Of a stretch of 64,000 nt of DNA, positions 24,477 to 34,175 are shown in pieces. How positions within the stretch are numbered: the first letter of the stretch is position 1; every line of letters starts with the position of its first letter. The position numbers were made by a program, and so were the translations under genes. The stretch is taken from NCBI GenBank assembly GCA_903890485.1, contig CAITBM010000021.1, positions 1 through 64,000 on the forward strand, read 5' to 3'. The notes under the pieces are model-generated. The model saw nothing but the letters and a program-made list of their open reading frames with translations, had not been told where the DNA came from and made no database searches. This DNA comes from an uncultured Opitutaceae bacterium. Lineage in GTDB: Bacteria; Verrucomicrobiota; Verrucomicrobiia; Opitutales; Opitutaceae.

Positions 24477-27400
24477 TCAGGGTTTTGTCCGGGCGCTAAA
24501 GCTCCTCCACCTTTCCAGGGGCTGGAGCGCCAAGCAGGCGATCGCCAGCTGACTAAGGCCAAACGCGATCAGCCAGTAGAAGGCTGCCTCCATAAAACCA
24601 TAGCTGTGTAGCCCGATGCCCAGCATGTTGACGCCGAACCAGCTCCAGCCGGTCACGATGTTTCCGAGCACGGCCATGACCATGAGCCCTCTCGATTCGA
24701 TGAGTCCCGCCGATCGGGCATGGAGAATCACCGTATTCCAAAGTACGATGAGCAGGGCGCCATTTTCCTTTGGATCCCAGCCCCAGAAGCGACCCCACGA
24801 TTGGTCGGCCCAGATCCCCCCGAGCACCGTGCCGACAAGGCTGAAGAGCGTGGAAAAGCAGATGACCCCGTAGACCATCCTGCTGAGTTCATCGGCTGTC
24901 TTCGCATCTAGGGAGCGACTTAGAAGCCCGCGGCCGATATAGATCAAAGCAAGGAAGCCCGCCAGGAACGTAGCCGCGTAACCCAAGGTCACGACGACCA
25001 CATGCGTTGCCAGCCAAAAGTTGGAGTCGAGCACGGCGCGCATCATTTCCATGGTGTCCCCGGAGAGGGAAAGGTGATGGGCGATCAGGAGGGTCGCAAA
25101 GCCGATCATCGAGGCGGCAACGGAACCCACTGCGTTCTTGAATCTCGCCTCGAGAACGAGGCAGAGGCTCACTGCGCCCCAGCCCACAAAGAGTGCGGAA
25201 GAGTAGAGGTTTGTGACCGGCGGCCTTCCCTCGATCCACATGCGGGCCGCAATCCCCAAGGTCGTTACCACCCAAGCTAGCGTCAGAACCCAAAACGAGG
25301 ACTTTCCCAGGGCCTTTGGGGACCGAAGCCACGATAACACGCCCAGCAAGAATGCAGAGCTGTAGAGCAACATACCCGCGTAGAAGGGCTCGGCATGGTT
25401 GAACCATGACTCAAATCGAACTTTTTCGGTGAGCCCGCGACTGCGTTCCCTTTGTCGTCTTCCAAATGCTTCGACTGACAAATCGAAAGCCCCAGTGTCC
25501 CGTGCGCGCCAAGCATGCCCAATCCGTGCAAATTCGAGAGCATCGGCATCGACCCTGTGATTGGTCAGACCCTCGGCGAGAGCCGCGCCCACAGATCGCC
25601 AACCAGACGGCACGCCTGCCGACGGGGCGATCAGCCTCAGATTTCCCATCTGCTCCATATACGAGAACCTATCTGACATCGCCTTAAGGGAAGCTACGGC
25701 TCCTGCCGGCACTTCGGCTTCCCGCGGATGACTGGACACTTCCATTCCGGACGCGAATTCGAGGAGCGATGAATAGAAATCAGGCAAGTCCGGAGGTTGC
25801 GCGCTGCTTCTTAGACGAAGGTAGATCTCTATGGCATTGCGCATCTCAACGAGCTTGCGTTGGTAGGGTGAACGCGAGTCGGGTGAGACCGCATCGGCAT
25901 TTCGAGCCTGGCGCTCCAGCTCTCCTAGCCGGGGCTTGAGCTGCGCAAACGAAAACCGAGACCGCCTCGAGGGACCGAACCCGACTACCGCGAAGGCACG
26001 CTTTAGCCCATCGGGGTAGCTGATGCGGGTTTCGGCATCGCCCATTCCTAGAACCTCGCGAAGCTCCTTGGAGTCGACAATGAAGGTCGGGTACGTGTCA
26101 GCCCGGTCGGGATCAAAGAGGACATCCGCTATCCAGGCGTCTGGATCCGCAACTAAGTACTCGCCCGTCTCAGGAAGTCGGACGTCCTGGCGTCCCTGGA
26201 TCTTCAGTAGCGTGGACCGAGCGACCGAGTCGAGTGGCTTGACTCGCCCTCCATCAAGCACGGCCAGCCGACCCAACGCGCCTACGTCCGCTCCGGGATG
26301 AACACTTCTGGGCCATAGCGAAAAGGCAACAAAGCCTCCCGCTAGACACACCGCGATGCACGGCGCGAGAAGCTCGCGCCTAGTCGATGTCCTCAGACTC
26401 CCATTAGGAGCGGTCCTGCCACTACCCGCGGGCCGAGGTGCAGAGAAGAGAAGGCAGAGAAAAAAGTGAGCGGTCATGCCAACGCCCATCATCAGGCAGG
26501 CGAAGTACGGCACGCTCCAACCCGGGTTTTTAACGACCTCGAACACGGACGATTTTCCGGCAAGATTCATCTGATACTGATAGAACGTGAATTGCCCGAT
26601 CCTAAGTGGCTCATTCATCGCAATTGCGACATCTCTGTATTCCTTTGCCTTGGGGCCACTTACCCTAACCCGGCTCACGAAGTTCCTGGGGATGTCGGTA
26701 CCCGGGTAGAGGTCGTTCTTGATTCCTTGCAGGGTAAGCGTAACGGGCAGGTATGTCCTTTCGGGTCTGAGCAGAATCTTCCATTCACGACCGGCAACCG
26801 AGAAGGTTTGGGAATCAGGAAGGAAGGGTGAAACTAGCCACGTGCCCAGGTATTTGCCTGCCGCGGAGATTCTGACGTAGGCGCCCGGAAAGTCAGATTC
26901 CTCCCCACCCGAACTCGGGGCCATGGGCACTAGGCGCATCCGGGCGCCCAACCCGCGGTCGGCGAGACCCGGGCTCCCGCTCGCCTCGATCGCCGCATTG
27001 GAGTGGTATTCGACCACGGAAACTGCGAACGGCAGTTCGGGGGCCGAAATTGCACCTTTTTGGGAGAATCGGGCGCCATTCAACACGACCTCCCGATCAC
27101 CGGGCCGGTCGCTCAAGCCAATTATCGCCAACTCAAAACTCCGAACGCTTTCCGAGTATCCTCGCGTCTCGCCGACTTCTAGTCGGAGCGTGCTCTCTCT
27201 TCTCAGGATGCCTGTAAAGAGTTCACCCAGAAGGAGCACTACCACGCCAGCGTGCACCAGGTTCAGGCCCAACCTACGCCATGATGTGTCCCAGCGAATG
27301 ACATAAGAGCATGCTAGGTTCGCCAAGAGCAGCCCGCCGATAAAATAGCCGCCGGGAAAGACTGGCACCGAGACCCCAGTTCCCGGAATGCCCCACTGGA

Positions 27401-27575
27401 CCACAATGCTGCGGAAATACTTTTCCTGAATTTCCCAGATCCCAAGGTGGGTTTGGTCAAGCGTCGCGGCAAATACCAGCACCATGGAAACGACGAGCAG
27501 GCCAACGGTCGTCCGCAGGGAAGCGAGCCCCCCGAAGAGAACCCGCATGAGGTTTTTTGTGTCCGTAATTGTCAA
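24477..27575 (-). CDS. Fused ResB-CcsA cytochrome c synthetase
   Basis: 1032 residues. Residues 1-385 are ResB-like, with TLDQTHLGIWEIQEKYF, an extracytoplasmic domain and PLRIGQFTFYQYQMN. Residues about 400-1032 are CcsA-like: an extracytoplasmic part starting LAVLDGGRVKPLDSVARSTL, then the helix-rich core with WADQSWGRFWGWDPKE (about 925) and HSYGF. It parallels the split pair at 6521-9480 segment by segment, sharing exact stretches such as SLSGDTMEMMRAVLDSNFWL. Natural ResB-CcsA fusions are known in epsilonproteobacteria and Bacteroidetes. It is convergent with the 13-heme gene 12 bases away. Two versions in one island suggest different client cytochromes. Confidence 0.88.
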   Translation of the reverse strand: MTITDTKNLMRVLFGGLASLRTTVGLLVVSMVLVFAATLDQTHLGIWEIQEKYFRSIVVQWGIPGTGVSVPVFPGGYFIGGLLLANLACSYVIRWDTSWRRLGLNLVHAGVVVLLLGELFTGILRRESTLRLEVGETRGYSESVRSFELAIIGLSDRPGDREVVLNGARFSQKGAISAPELPFAVSVVEYHSNAAIEASGSPGLADRGLGARMRLVPMAPSSGGEESDFPGAYVRISAAGKYLGTWLVSPFLPDSQTFSVAGREWKILLRPERTYLPVTLTLQGIKNDLYPGTDIPRNFVSRVRVSGPKAKEYRDVAIAMNEPLRIGQFTFYQYQMNLAGKSSVFEVVKNPGWSVPYFACLMMGVGMTAHFFLCLLFSAPRPAGSGRTAPNGSLRTSTRRELLAPCIAVCLAGGFVAFSLWPRSVHPGADVGALGRLAVLDGGRVKPLDSVARSTLLKIQGRQDVRLPETGEYLVADPDAWIADVLFDPDRADTYPTFIVDSKELREVLGMGDAETRISYPDGLKRAFAVVGFGPSRRSRFSFAQLKPRLGELERQARNADAVSPDSRSPYQRKLVEMRNAIEIYLRLRSSAQPPDLPDFYSSLLEFASGMEVSSHPREAEVPAGAVASLKAMSDRFSYMEQMGNLRLIAPSAGVPSGWRSVGAALAEGLTNHRVDADALEFARIGHAWRARDTGAFDLSVEAFGRRQRERSRGLTEKVRFESWFNHAEPFYAGMLLYSSAFLLGVLSWLRSPKALGKSSFWVLTLAWVVTTLGIAARMWIEGRPPVTNLYSSALFVGWGAVSLCLVLEARFKNAVGSVAASMIGFATLLIAHHLSLSGDTMEMMRAVLDSNFWLATHVVVVTLGYAATFLAGFLALIYIGRGLLSRSLDAKTADELSRMVYGVICFSTLFSLVGTVLGGIWADQSWGRFWGWDPKENGALLIVLWNTVILHARSAGLIESRGLMVMAVLGNIVTGWSWFGVNMLGIGLHSYGFMEAAFYWLIAFGLSQLAIACLALQPLERWRSFSARTKP

Positions 27576-27959
27576 AACGCGGGTTGCAGCCTCAGACGGT
27601 TAAGGCCGCCGCATCCCCTAGTCGAGAGACCACTTTGAGGCCGAAAAAGGCACTCTGGGTGTCGTTTCGCCCCAAACTGCCTGTTGAGGGGCGGCGATAT
27701 TGACGGGAACGCCTATTTGGCCTGCGGATTTGATGGATTAAACGCCACCTTAAGGGCTCCAGAAGCCAGCGAAATGCGGCGGCGCCTTCGCTCTAGAAAT
27801 AAGGAGAATGGCGCCTCGCGAAGGCCTTTCCCGCGTTCTAAAAACTCGCGTTTGGACGCTCGGGTAATCTGCGCATCTAAAATGACAAGATCTGCGCAGC
27901 AGCAGTGATTAGCACATGGCACAATGGCCGTCGGTTCACCCATTCCCGCCCATATCTCC
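27576..27959. other. 384-base region upstream of nifJ, with paired TGCGCA motifs
   Basis: No convincing gene; short frames here have neither start signals nor protein-like composition. It is the divergent promoter region of the ResB-CcsA fusion (-) and nifJ (+). The clearest signal is a repeated TCTGCGCA at 27868 and 27891 (separate entry). Confidence 0.4.
27866..27899. promoter_or_regulatory. Paired TGCGCA palindromes upstream of nifJ
   Basis: AATCTGCGCAT (27866-27876) and GATCTGCGCAG (27889-27899) repeat the core TCTGCGCA in the same direction with 23-base spacing, about two helical turns. The reverse complement of the first copy, ATGCGCAGATT, recurs exactly at 45077-45087 upstream of the ferredoxin gene. 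An operator for a regulator of ferredoxin metabolism is a reasonable guess; the protein is unknown. Confidence 0.35.
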
Positions 27960-30900
27960 ATGTCCAACAGCGGCCTCACAACGAAACCACGCTTCGTAAC
28001 CTACGATGCAAACGAGGCAGTTTCCTCGGTTGCCTACCGCCTTAACGAGCTGATCGCTATCTACCCGATCACGCCCTCGTCCACGATGGCGGAGACCTGC
28101 GACGAGTGGGCCGCCGCGGGCAAGCTCAACCTCTGGGGCCAGGTGCCCCGCATCGTAGAGATGCAGTCAGAGGGTGGGGTGGCGGGAGCTGTGCACGGGG
28201 GCCTTCTCGGGGGCGCCCTAACGACTACGTTCACGGCGTCGCAGGGACTCCTCCTAATGATTCCCAATCTCTACAAGATCGCCGGCGAGCTATTGCCCTT
28301 CACAATGCACGTGAGCGCACGCGCGCTCGCCGCCCAGGGCCTTTCGATCTTCGGCGACCACCAGGATGTGATGGCATGTCGAGCCACCGGCTGCGCCCTC
28401 CTGTGCAGCAATTCCGGGCAAGAGGCGCATGATTTTGCGCTCATCTCGCACGCGGCAAGCTACAAGTCGCGGATCCCGTTCATCCACTTTTTTGACGGCT
28501 TCCGCACCTCTCACGAGGTTTCCAAGCTCTCAGTCCTTTCGGACGACGACCTGCGCGCGGTCATCGACGAGGGCGACCTTGCGGCATTCAGGTCGAGGGC
28601 AATGACGCCCGACAAACCTACACTGCGCGGTACGGCACAGAATCCCGACGTCTATTTTCAAGGGCGCGAGGCGGTGAACGGCTTCTACGACGCACTTCCG
28701 AAGATCGTCCAGGCAACCATGGACAAATTCGCTGCAGTGACGGGCCGCAGCTACCACCTTTTCGACTACCACGGGCACCCCCAGGCCGAGCGGGTCATTG
28801 TCGCCATGGGATCAAGCATCGAGACGATTGTTCAGACGGTCGACGGGATGGTGGCCAAAGGGGAAAAGGTGGGAGTAATCGCCGTCAGGTTGTTTCTCCC
28901 TTTTGACGTTGATTCCTTCCTCGCTGCTCTTCCGAAGTCCGTTAAGGCAATTGCGGTCCTCGACCGCACCAAGGAGCCGGGCTCCATCGGCGAACCCCTC
29001 TACCTGAGCACCATCGCTGCCCTAGCCAAGGGACGCCTCCCGCTTGCCAGCTCATCCTCCGTGGTCGGCGGGCGTTACGGCCTTGGATCAAAGGAGTTCA
29101 CCCCGGGTATGGTGAAGGCTGTCTTTGAGCACATCGCTACGAAGGACCCACGCAATCACTTCACGGTCGGGATCACAGACGACGTAACCGGCACTTCGCT
29201 TCCCTTCGACGCGGACTTCGACGTGGATATGACGGGTGTCAGGCAATGCGTGTTCGTAGGCCTCGGTGCTGACGGCACCGTGGGTGCGAACAAGAATTCG
29301 ATCAAGATCATCGGAGAACAGACCAGCAACTTCGCCCAGGGGTATTTCGTCTACGACTCCAAGAAGTCGGGATCGATGACAACCTCTCACCTGCGCTTCG
29401 GACCCAAACCGATTCGAGCGCCCTATTTGGTGCGAAAGGCCGATTTTGTCGCCTGCAGCCAATTTAGCTTCGTCGGGCGCACTGACGTCCTGCGCTACGC
29501 AGCCCCGGGCGCCACGGTACTGCTCAATTCACCCCTTGGGCCGGAGGAAACCTGGAAGAAGCTGCCGAGGGAGTGGCAGACCGCACTCATTGAGAAGAAG
29601 CTGCACCTCTACGTGATCGATGCCACTCATGTAGCCCAGGCAAGCGGCATGGGCCGTCGCACCAACACGGTCCTGCAGACCTGCTTCTTTGCGCTGTCGG
29701 GCGTCCTCTCCCAAGACGAGGCCATAAAGCATATCAAAAAGGCCATCGACAAGACCTACGGGAAGAAGGGCGAGCAGATCGTTAAGATGAACTATGCCGC
29801 TGTCGACGCGGCCCTTGCCGGCATGCACGAGGTCAAGATCCCGGCTACCGCGGAGTCCGACGCCCTCGCGACCGTGCCGCCAGCATACATCGACGCGCCC
29901 ACTTTCGTCCGCGAGGTAACGGCCCGCCTCCTGGCCGAGGAGGGCGATCTAATGCCCGTGAGCGCGATACCCCTTGACGGCTGCTGGCCCACAGGCACGG
30001 CACGGTTCGAGAAACGCAATATCGCCCTAGAGATCCCCTCCTGGGATTCGTCGATCTGCATCCAATGCAACAAGTGCGTCATGGTCTGCCCTCACGCCGC
30101 CATCCGCGCCAAGTTCTTCGCCCCGGATGCTCTTCGCGACGCTCCTGCCGAATTCCTGTCCGTTCCCTTCCGATCCACGGAATTTCCGGGCCAGCGCTAT
30201 ACGATCCAGGTGGCACCCGAAGATTGCACCGGATGCTCGCTCTGCGTCCAAGTTTGCCCGGCAAAGGACAAGACAAACCCCAGGCACAAGGCGATCGACA
30301 TGGTCCCCCAGCCGCCACTCCTTGCAAAGGAACGCACAAATTGGGACTTCTTCTTGAAGCTACCCGACCCGGATCGCGCCAAGCTGGATTTTACAACCGT
30401 TAAGGGATCCCAGTTCGGCGTGCCGCTCTTTGAGTTTTCGGGCGCCTGCGCAGGATGCGGCGAGACACCGTACGTGAAGCTCCTCAGCCAGATGGTAGGG
30501 GATCGGCTCCTGATCGCCAACGCGACCGGCTGCTCCTCCATCTACGGTGGCAACCTCCCGACAACCCCCTATTGTTCGGACAAGCAGGGACGCGGCCCAA
30601 CCTGGGCCAACTCGCTATTTGAAGACAACGCGGAGTTCGGCCTTGGGATGCACCTAGCCGTCGAGCAGCGGGCCAAGAGCGCCCGCGAGATGCTGGCCCG
30701 CCTGGCAGAGAGGGTGGGCCCCGAGTTGGCCGGCGCACTCGCTTCGGCGGATCAAAGCACCGAGGCCGGAATCGCAGCCCAGCGCGAGAGGGTCCTGGCG
30801 CTCAAGCGCGCCCTAAGCGGTTTCAGGGATCCCGATGCCTTGCGGCTCGCGGCTCTCGCCGACGAACTCGTTAAGAAATCGGTCTGGATCCTTGGAGGTG

Positions 30901-31601
30901 ACGGCTGGGCCTATGACATCGGATACGGAGGCCTTGACCACGTCCTCGCCTCCGGAGCGAATGTGAAGATCCTTGTCCTCGACACAGAGGTCTACTCCAA
31001 CACCGGTGGGCAGGCTTCGAAGTCGACGCCCATGGGGGCAGTCGCCAAGTTTGCCGCTGGGGGCAAAGCGATCGCAAAGAAGGACTTAGCTCTGATCTCC
31101 ATGCAATACGGGCACGTCTACGTAGCCCGAGTCGCATTTGGCGCCAAGGATAGCCAGACGATAGCGGCGTTCCGTGAGGCCGAAAGCTACAACGGCCCCT
31201 CCCTCATCATAGCCTACTCGCACTGCATTGCTCACGGGTTCCCTCTGCACCTGGGCTTGGAGCAGCAAAAGCTTGCTGTTGAGACGGGCTATTGGCCGCT
31301 GTTCCGTTACGATCCGCGGCTTGCCGAGAAGGGCGAGGTCGCCCTGCGGCTGGACTCCGGGCCCCCGAAGTCGGAACTCTCAAAGTTCACAGCAAACGAG
31401 ACCCGGTTTGGCATCCTCAAGAACATCAACCCGGAACGGGCCACCGAGCTCGGCGCGCTCGCACAGACGCAGGTCCGCCAGCACTACGCGCTCTACCAGC
31501 AACTCGCCGCCCCGGTATCGCCCAGCAGCAACGGCCATACGCCACCTAGCCCAGCGCCCACGGTTGCCTCAGTCCCCCAAACCCCTTCCTCACGGTCATG
31601 A
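27960..31601 (+). CDS. nifJ: Pyruvate:ferredoxin (flavodoxin) oxidoreductase
   Basis: 1213 residues from ATG 27960, with the family opening VTYDANEAVSSVAYRLNELI right after; an in-frame ATG at 27924 is possible. All domains of the single-chain enzyme are in order: the alpha-type N-terminal domain (AIYPITPSSTMAE), the gamma domain, two [4Fe-4S] clusters (CIQCNKCVMVCP near 700 and CTGCSLCVQVCP near 755), and the thiamine diphosphate domain with CAGCGETPYVK (about 828), GDGWAYDIGYGG (about 980) and VYSNTGGQASKSTP. It oxidises pyruvate to acetyl-CoA and reduces ferredoxin or flavodoxin in the cytosol. It overlaps the next gene by 4 bases. The tail is Pro/Ser-rich. Confidence 0.95.
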   Translation: MSNSGLTTKPRFVTYDANEAVSSVAYRLNELIAIYPITPSSTMAETCDEWAAAGKLNLWGQVPRIVEMQSEGGVAGAVHGGLLGGALTTTFTASQGLLLMIPNLYKIAGELLPFTMHVSARALAAQGLSIFGDHQDVMACRATGCALLCSNSGQEAHDFALISHAASYKSRIPFIHFFDGFRTSHEVSKLSVLSDDDLRAVIDEGDLAAFRSRAMTPDKPTLRGTAQNPDVYFQGREAVNGFYDALPKIVQATMDKFAAVTGRSYHLFDYHGHPQAERVIVAMGSSIETIVQTVDGMVAKGEKVGVIAVRLFLPFDVDSFLAALPKSVKAIAVLDRTKEPGSIGEPLYLSTIAALAKGRLPLASSSSVVGGRYGLGSKEFTPGMVKAVFEHIATKDPRNHFTVGITDDVTGTSLPFDADFDVDMTGVRQCVFVGLGADGTVGANKNSIKIIGEQTSNFAQGYFVYDSKKSGSMTTSHLRFGPKPIRAPYLVRKADFVACSQFSFVGRTDVLRYAAPGATVLLNSPLGPEETWKKLPREWQTALIEKKLHLYVIDATHVAQASGMGRRTNTVLQTCFFALSGVLSQDEAIKHIKKAIDKTYGKKGEQIVKMNYAAVDAALAGMHEVKIPATAESDALATVPPAYIDAPTFVREVTARLLAEEGDLMPVSAIPLDGCWPTGTARFEKRNIALEIPSWDSSICIQCNKCVMVCPHAAIRAKFFAPDALRDAPAEFLSVPFRSTEFPGQRYTIQVAPEDCTGCSLCVQVCPAKDKTNPRHKAIDMVPQPPLLAKERTNWDFFLKLPDPDRAKLDFTTVKGSQFGVPLFEFSGACAGCGETPYVKLLSQMVGDRLLIANATGCSSIYGGNLPTTPYCSDKQGRGPTWANSLFEDNAEFGLGMHLAVEQRAKSAREMLARLAERVGPELAGALASADQSTEAGIAAQRERVLALKRALSGFRDPDALRLAALADELVKKSVWILGGDGWAYDIGYGGLDHVLASGANVKILVLDTEVYSNTGGQASKSTPMGAVAKFAAGGKAIAKKDLALISMQYGHVYVARVAFGAKDSQTIAAFREAESYNGPSLIIAYSHCIAHGFPLHLGLEQQKLAVETGYWPLFRYDPRLAEKGEVALRLDSGPPKSELSKFTANETRFGILKNINPERATELGALAQTQVRQHYALYQQLAAPVSPSSNGHTPPSPAPTVASVPQTPSSRS

Positions 31602-32590
31602 ATCTCGAAACCACATACCTTGGCCTCAAGCTCAGCAACCCCCTGATCGTGGGGGCCTCCCCGTTCTCGGAGGAGGTCCATGTCGCCTGCCAACTTCAGG
31701 ACGCGGGTGCGTCCGCATTCGTCATGCGCTCCCTCTTTGAGGAGCAGATAGACGCGGAACAACGCGCCTTGATCCACCTGATCGAGACCCCGGCGGAAAG
31801 CAACGCCGAGGCGACGTCGTATTTCCCGGCTTTTGCGGAATATCAGCTGACCCCCGACCGCTATCTCAAGCAGATTGAGAACCTGAGGGCTGCCCTGAGC
31901 ATACCGGTCATCGCTTCCCTAAACGGGTGTCGGCCTGGAGGCTGGACCGACTACGCGGCAAAGATGGAGTCTGCTGGCGCGAGTGCCATTGAGCTCAATC
32001 TCTACCAGCTTGCGACTGACCCGGCACTAGATGCCGAGCAGGTGGAAAACGAAATGCTGGAGACCGTGAGCCTGGTCACCGCCGCGGTGAACATCCCGGT
32101 ATCAGTGAAACTCTCCCCGTTTCACACATCACCGGTGAATTTTGCCGTTGCGCTCGAGCGGGTGGGGGCCACCGGGATCGTGCTTTTCAACCGTTTCTAC
32201 CAGCCCGACTTCGACATCGAGCAGCTTGAGGCAAAATCGCAGCTCAAGCTTTCGGATCCCAGCGAACTCCTGCTTCGGCTGAGGTGGCTCTCCATCATCT
32301 CGCCGCACCTTCGCGGCTCGCTCTCGGCCACTGGCGGGATCCACAGCTCCGATGATATCGTGAAGGCAATCCTCGCGGGCGCGAACACCGTTCAACTCGT
32401 CTCAGTCCTCCTCAAACACGGGCCCCGAGTGCTCTTTAGCCTCCTCGACGGCCTCGAGGGCTGGATGAAGGAGCACGAGTACGACAGCATCAATGAGTTT
32501 AGGGGCGCAATGAACCTGAAGCGGTGCGCTGACCCGGCAGCCTTCGAGAGGGCCAACTACGTGCGCATCCTGCAGAGCTGGCGGGTTTAA
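31598..32590 (+). CDS. Dihydroorotate-dehydrogenase-like (PyrD-like) protein
   Basis: 330 residues, a TIM-barrel FMN protein of the COG0167 type: TTYLGLKLSNPLIVGASP at the start, PVIASLNG, GASAIELNLYQLATDP, ISVKLSPF-like IPVSVKLSPF, SATGGIHSSDDIVKAILAGA and VQLVSVLLKHGP near the FMN phosphate site. True PyrD uses a Ser or Cys as active base; here the segment around residue 130 (NLYQL) differs, so pyrimidine synthesis is doubtful. Such proteins are often encoded next to pyruvate:ferredoxin oxidoreductase, and here the start overlaps the nifJ stop (ATGA). That implies tight coexpression and a role linked to ferredoxin or flavin redox chemistry. Confidence 0.82.
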   Translation: MNLETTYLGLKLSNPLIVGASPFSEEVHVACQLQDAGASAFVMRSLFEEQIDAEQRALIHLIETPAESNAEATSYFPAFAEYQLTPDRYLKQIENLRAALSIPVIASLNGCRPGGWTDYAAKMESAGASAIELNLYQLATDPALDAEQVENEMLETVSLVTAAVNIPVSVKLSPFHTSPVNFAVALERVGATGIVLFNRFYQPDFDIEQLEAKSQLKLSDPSELLLRLRWLSIISPHLRGSLSATGGIHSSDDIVKAILAGANTVQLVSVLLKHGPRVLFSLLDGLEGWMKEHEYDSINEFRGAMNLKRCADPAAFERANYVRILQSWRV

Positions 32591-32711
32591 AGACCTCAGA
32601 TTTGCCGTACTGTAGGTGCTAGGTCCCTGAAGTCCCGGGCCCGCGTTGCGACCAGGCTGCGCTTTGCCCGCTTCTAGCGTCGTCGCACCCCTTCGGTCGC
32701 TCAGCCTAGTC

Positions 32712-34175
32712 CTAGAACAGGCTGAGGATCAGTGAGGGTCTTAGGCCAAGCAGGACGATAAGGACCGCCGCCAAGGCCAGCGTCGTAGCTGCCACAGGCG
32801 CCACAACAATCCGTGTGGCTCCCTGGGCCGCCGGGGTCACGAGCGCCTGCTTCAGCACGATAAGGTAGTAATAGAGCGCCACGGCGCTGAGGGCGATCGC
32901 TAGTACCACGAGCCATCCAACTGGCCCGCCCAAGCCCCCTAGGCGAAGAACCGACGCAAAGACCGAGAACTTGCCGAAGAATCCAGCCAAAGGAGGTATC
33001 CCTGCCAGCGAAAGCGTGAAGATGGCCAGGCAACCCGTAAGGAACGGCGCCCGCTGAAAGAGCCCCCCAAGGTCCGTAATCTTCTGGCAGGGCCCGCTCT
33101 TCTCGACCACGGAAATGACCGTGAAAGCCCCGGCTACCGCGATCCCGTAAGTGAAGGCATAGTAGAACAAGGGTCCGACTCCGAAGTCTCCAACGGCAAT
33201 CACGCCCAGAAGAAGCGCTCCCGAATGCGAGATAGCCGAATAGGCGAGTAGACGGCGAATGTTGGTCTGCGCTAGGGCCCCAAAGTTTCCGACGAGCATC
33301 GAAAAACCCGCGACAGCGGCGAGAGCCGGAACCCATCCCGGCGCGAGCGGTAAAGAGGACGCGTCGCCGGAAACTGGGTAAAAGCCGGTCCACAGTATCC
33401 GGGTAAAGAACGTGATTCCTGCCAGCTTAGAGGCGGATGCTATGAACGAAGCGGATCCTGTAGCGGCACCCTCGTAGACGTCAGGCGCCCAAAGATGGAA
33501 GGGCGCAGCCGCGGCCTTAAAGCCGAAGGCAACGAGGACCATGATCAATGCCACCATGAGGAGGGGCCCCGGGGCATGTGCCGCAAGTCGGGCCGCGATT
33601 TCGGGTAGATCGACTGAGCCCGTGAGCCCGTAGATCAGGCTGAAGCCAAAGAGGAGGAACGCGGCCGCCATTCCCCCAAACAGAAAGTATTTGAGGCCAG
33701 CCTCGGCCGCTTCCGGCCGCGCCTTGTCAAAACCCGCCAGAATGTAGAGGGACAGGCTCGCAAGTTCGAGGGCGAGGAAAGCCACAAGGAGCTGCTGTGT
33801 CGCGGCCATCAGCGTGAGTCCAGATGCCGCAAAGAGCATGATGGCCACGTATTCGGCACTATGGCGGAGCTTTTGGCCCGACGCCACGGTGCCCAGAGCG
33901 ATCAGGGTCAGAGACAATACTCCGATGCGCGTCGCGACCGCGAGACGATCGAGGATAAGCACGCCGCCGAATACGGGACCATAGGGCCCGCAGCACGCCA
34001 GACAGCCCGCTACGACCACGGCAGCCGCGCCCACCGCGAGAGAAGCCCGGTACCTTAGGGATTCGGACAATCGCCGAAGAATCGAAAGGTCGAAGCCCAG
34101 CACGGCCAGCGCGCCGATGATCAATGCTCCCTCCGGCCTTAGCGCCTCAAAAAGCGTCCTATAGTCCAGGCTCAC
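32712..34175 (-). CDS. nuoN: NADH-quinone oxidoreductase subunit N
   Basis: 487 residues, about 14 membrane helices, one of the antiporter-like proton-pumping subunits in the membrane arm of complex I. The start is GTG 34175, which overlaps the preceding stop as GTGA; the frame upstream of it is the other strand of no gene and was rejected. Markers include LELASLSLYILAGFDK, AGLKYFLFGGMAAAFLLFG, FKAAAAPFHLWAPDVYEGA with the pump-channel Lys, and NIRRLLAYSAISHSG. Last gene of the nuo operon; 121 bases without a gene separate it from the convergent PyrD-like gene. Confidence 0.93.
   Translation of the reverse strand: MSLDYRTLFEALRPEGALIIGALAVLGFDLSILRRLSESLRYRASLAVGAAAVVVAGCLACCGPYGPVFGGVLILDRLAVATRIGVLSLTLIALGTVASGQKLRHSAEYVAIMLFAASGLTLMAATQQLLVAFLALELASLSLYILAGFDKARPEAAEAGLKYFLFGGMAAAFLLFGFSLIYGLTGSVDLPEIAARLAAHAPGPLLMVALIMVLVAFGFKAAAAPFHLWAPDVYEGAATGSASFIASASKLAGITFFTRILWTGFYPVSGDASSLPLAPGWVPALAAVAGFSMLVGNFGALAQTNIRRLLAYSAISHSGALLLGVIAVGDFGVGPLFYYAFTYGIAVAGAFTVISVVEKSGPCQKITDLGGLFQRAPFLTGCLAIFTLSLAGIPPLAGFFGKFSVFASVLRLGGLGGPVGWLVVLAIALSAVALYYYLIVLKQALVTPAAQGATRIVVAPVAATTLALAAVLIVLLGLRPSLILSLF

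Noticed and set aside
27684-27908. 74-residue open frame between the ResB-CcsA fusion and nifJ
   Set aside because: Arg/Ser-rich composition, no ribosome site, and it covers the repeated TGCGCA motifs; probably regulatory DNA.
32700-32724. Hairpin TCAGCCT/AGGCTGA at the end of nuoN
   Set aside because: Only 7 bp with an 11-base loop, overlaps the stop codon and has no T run; not a convincing terminator.
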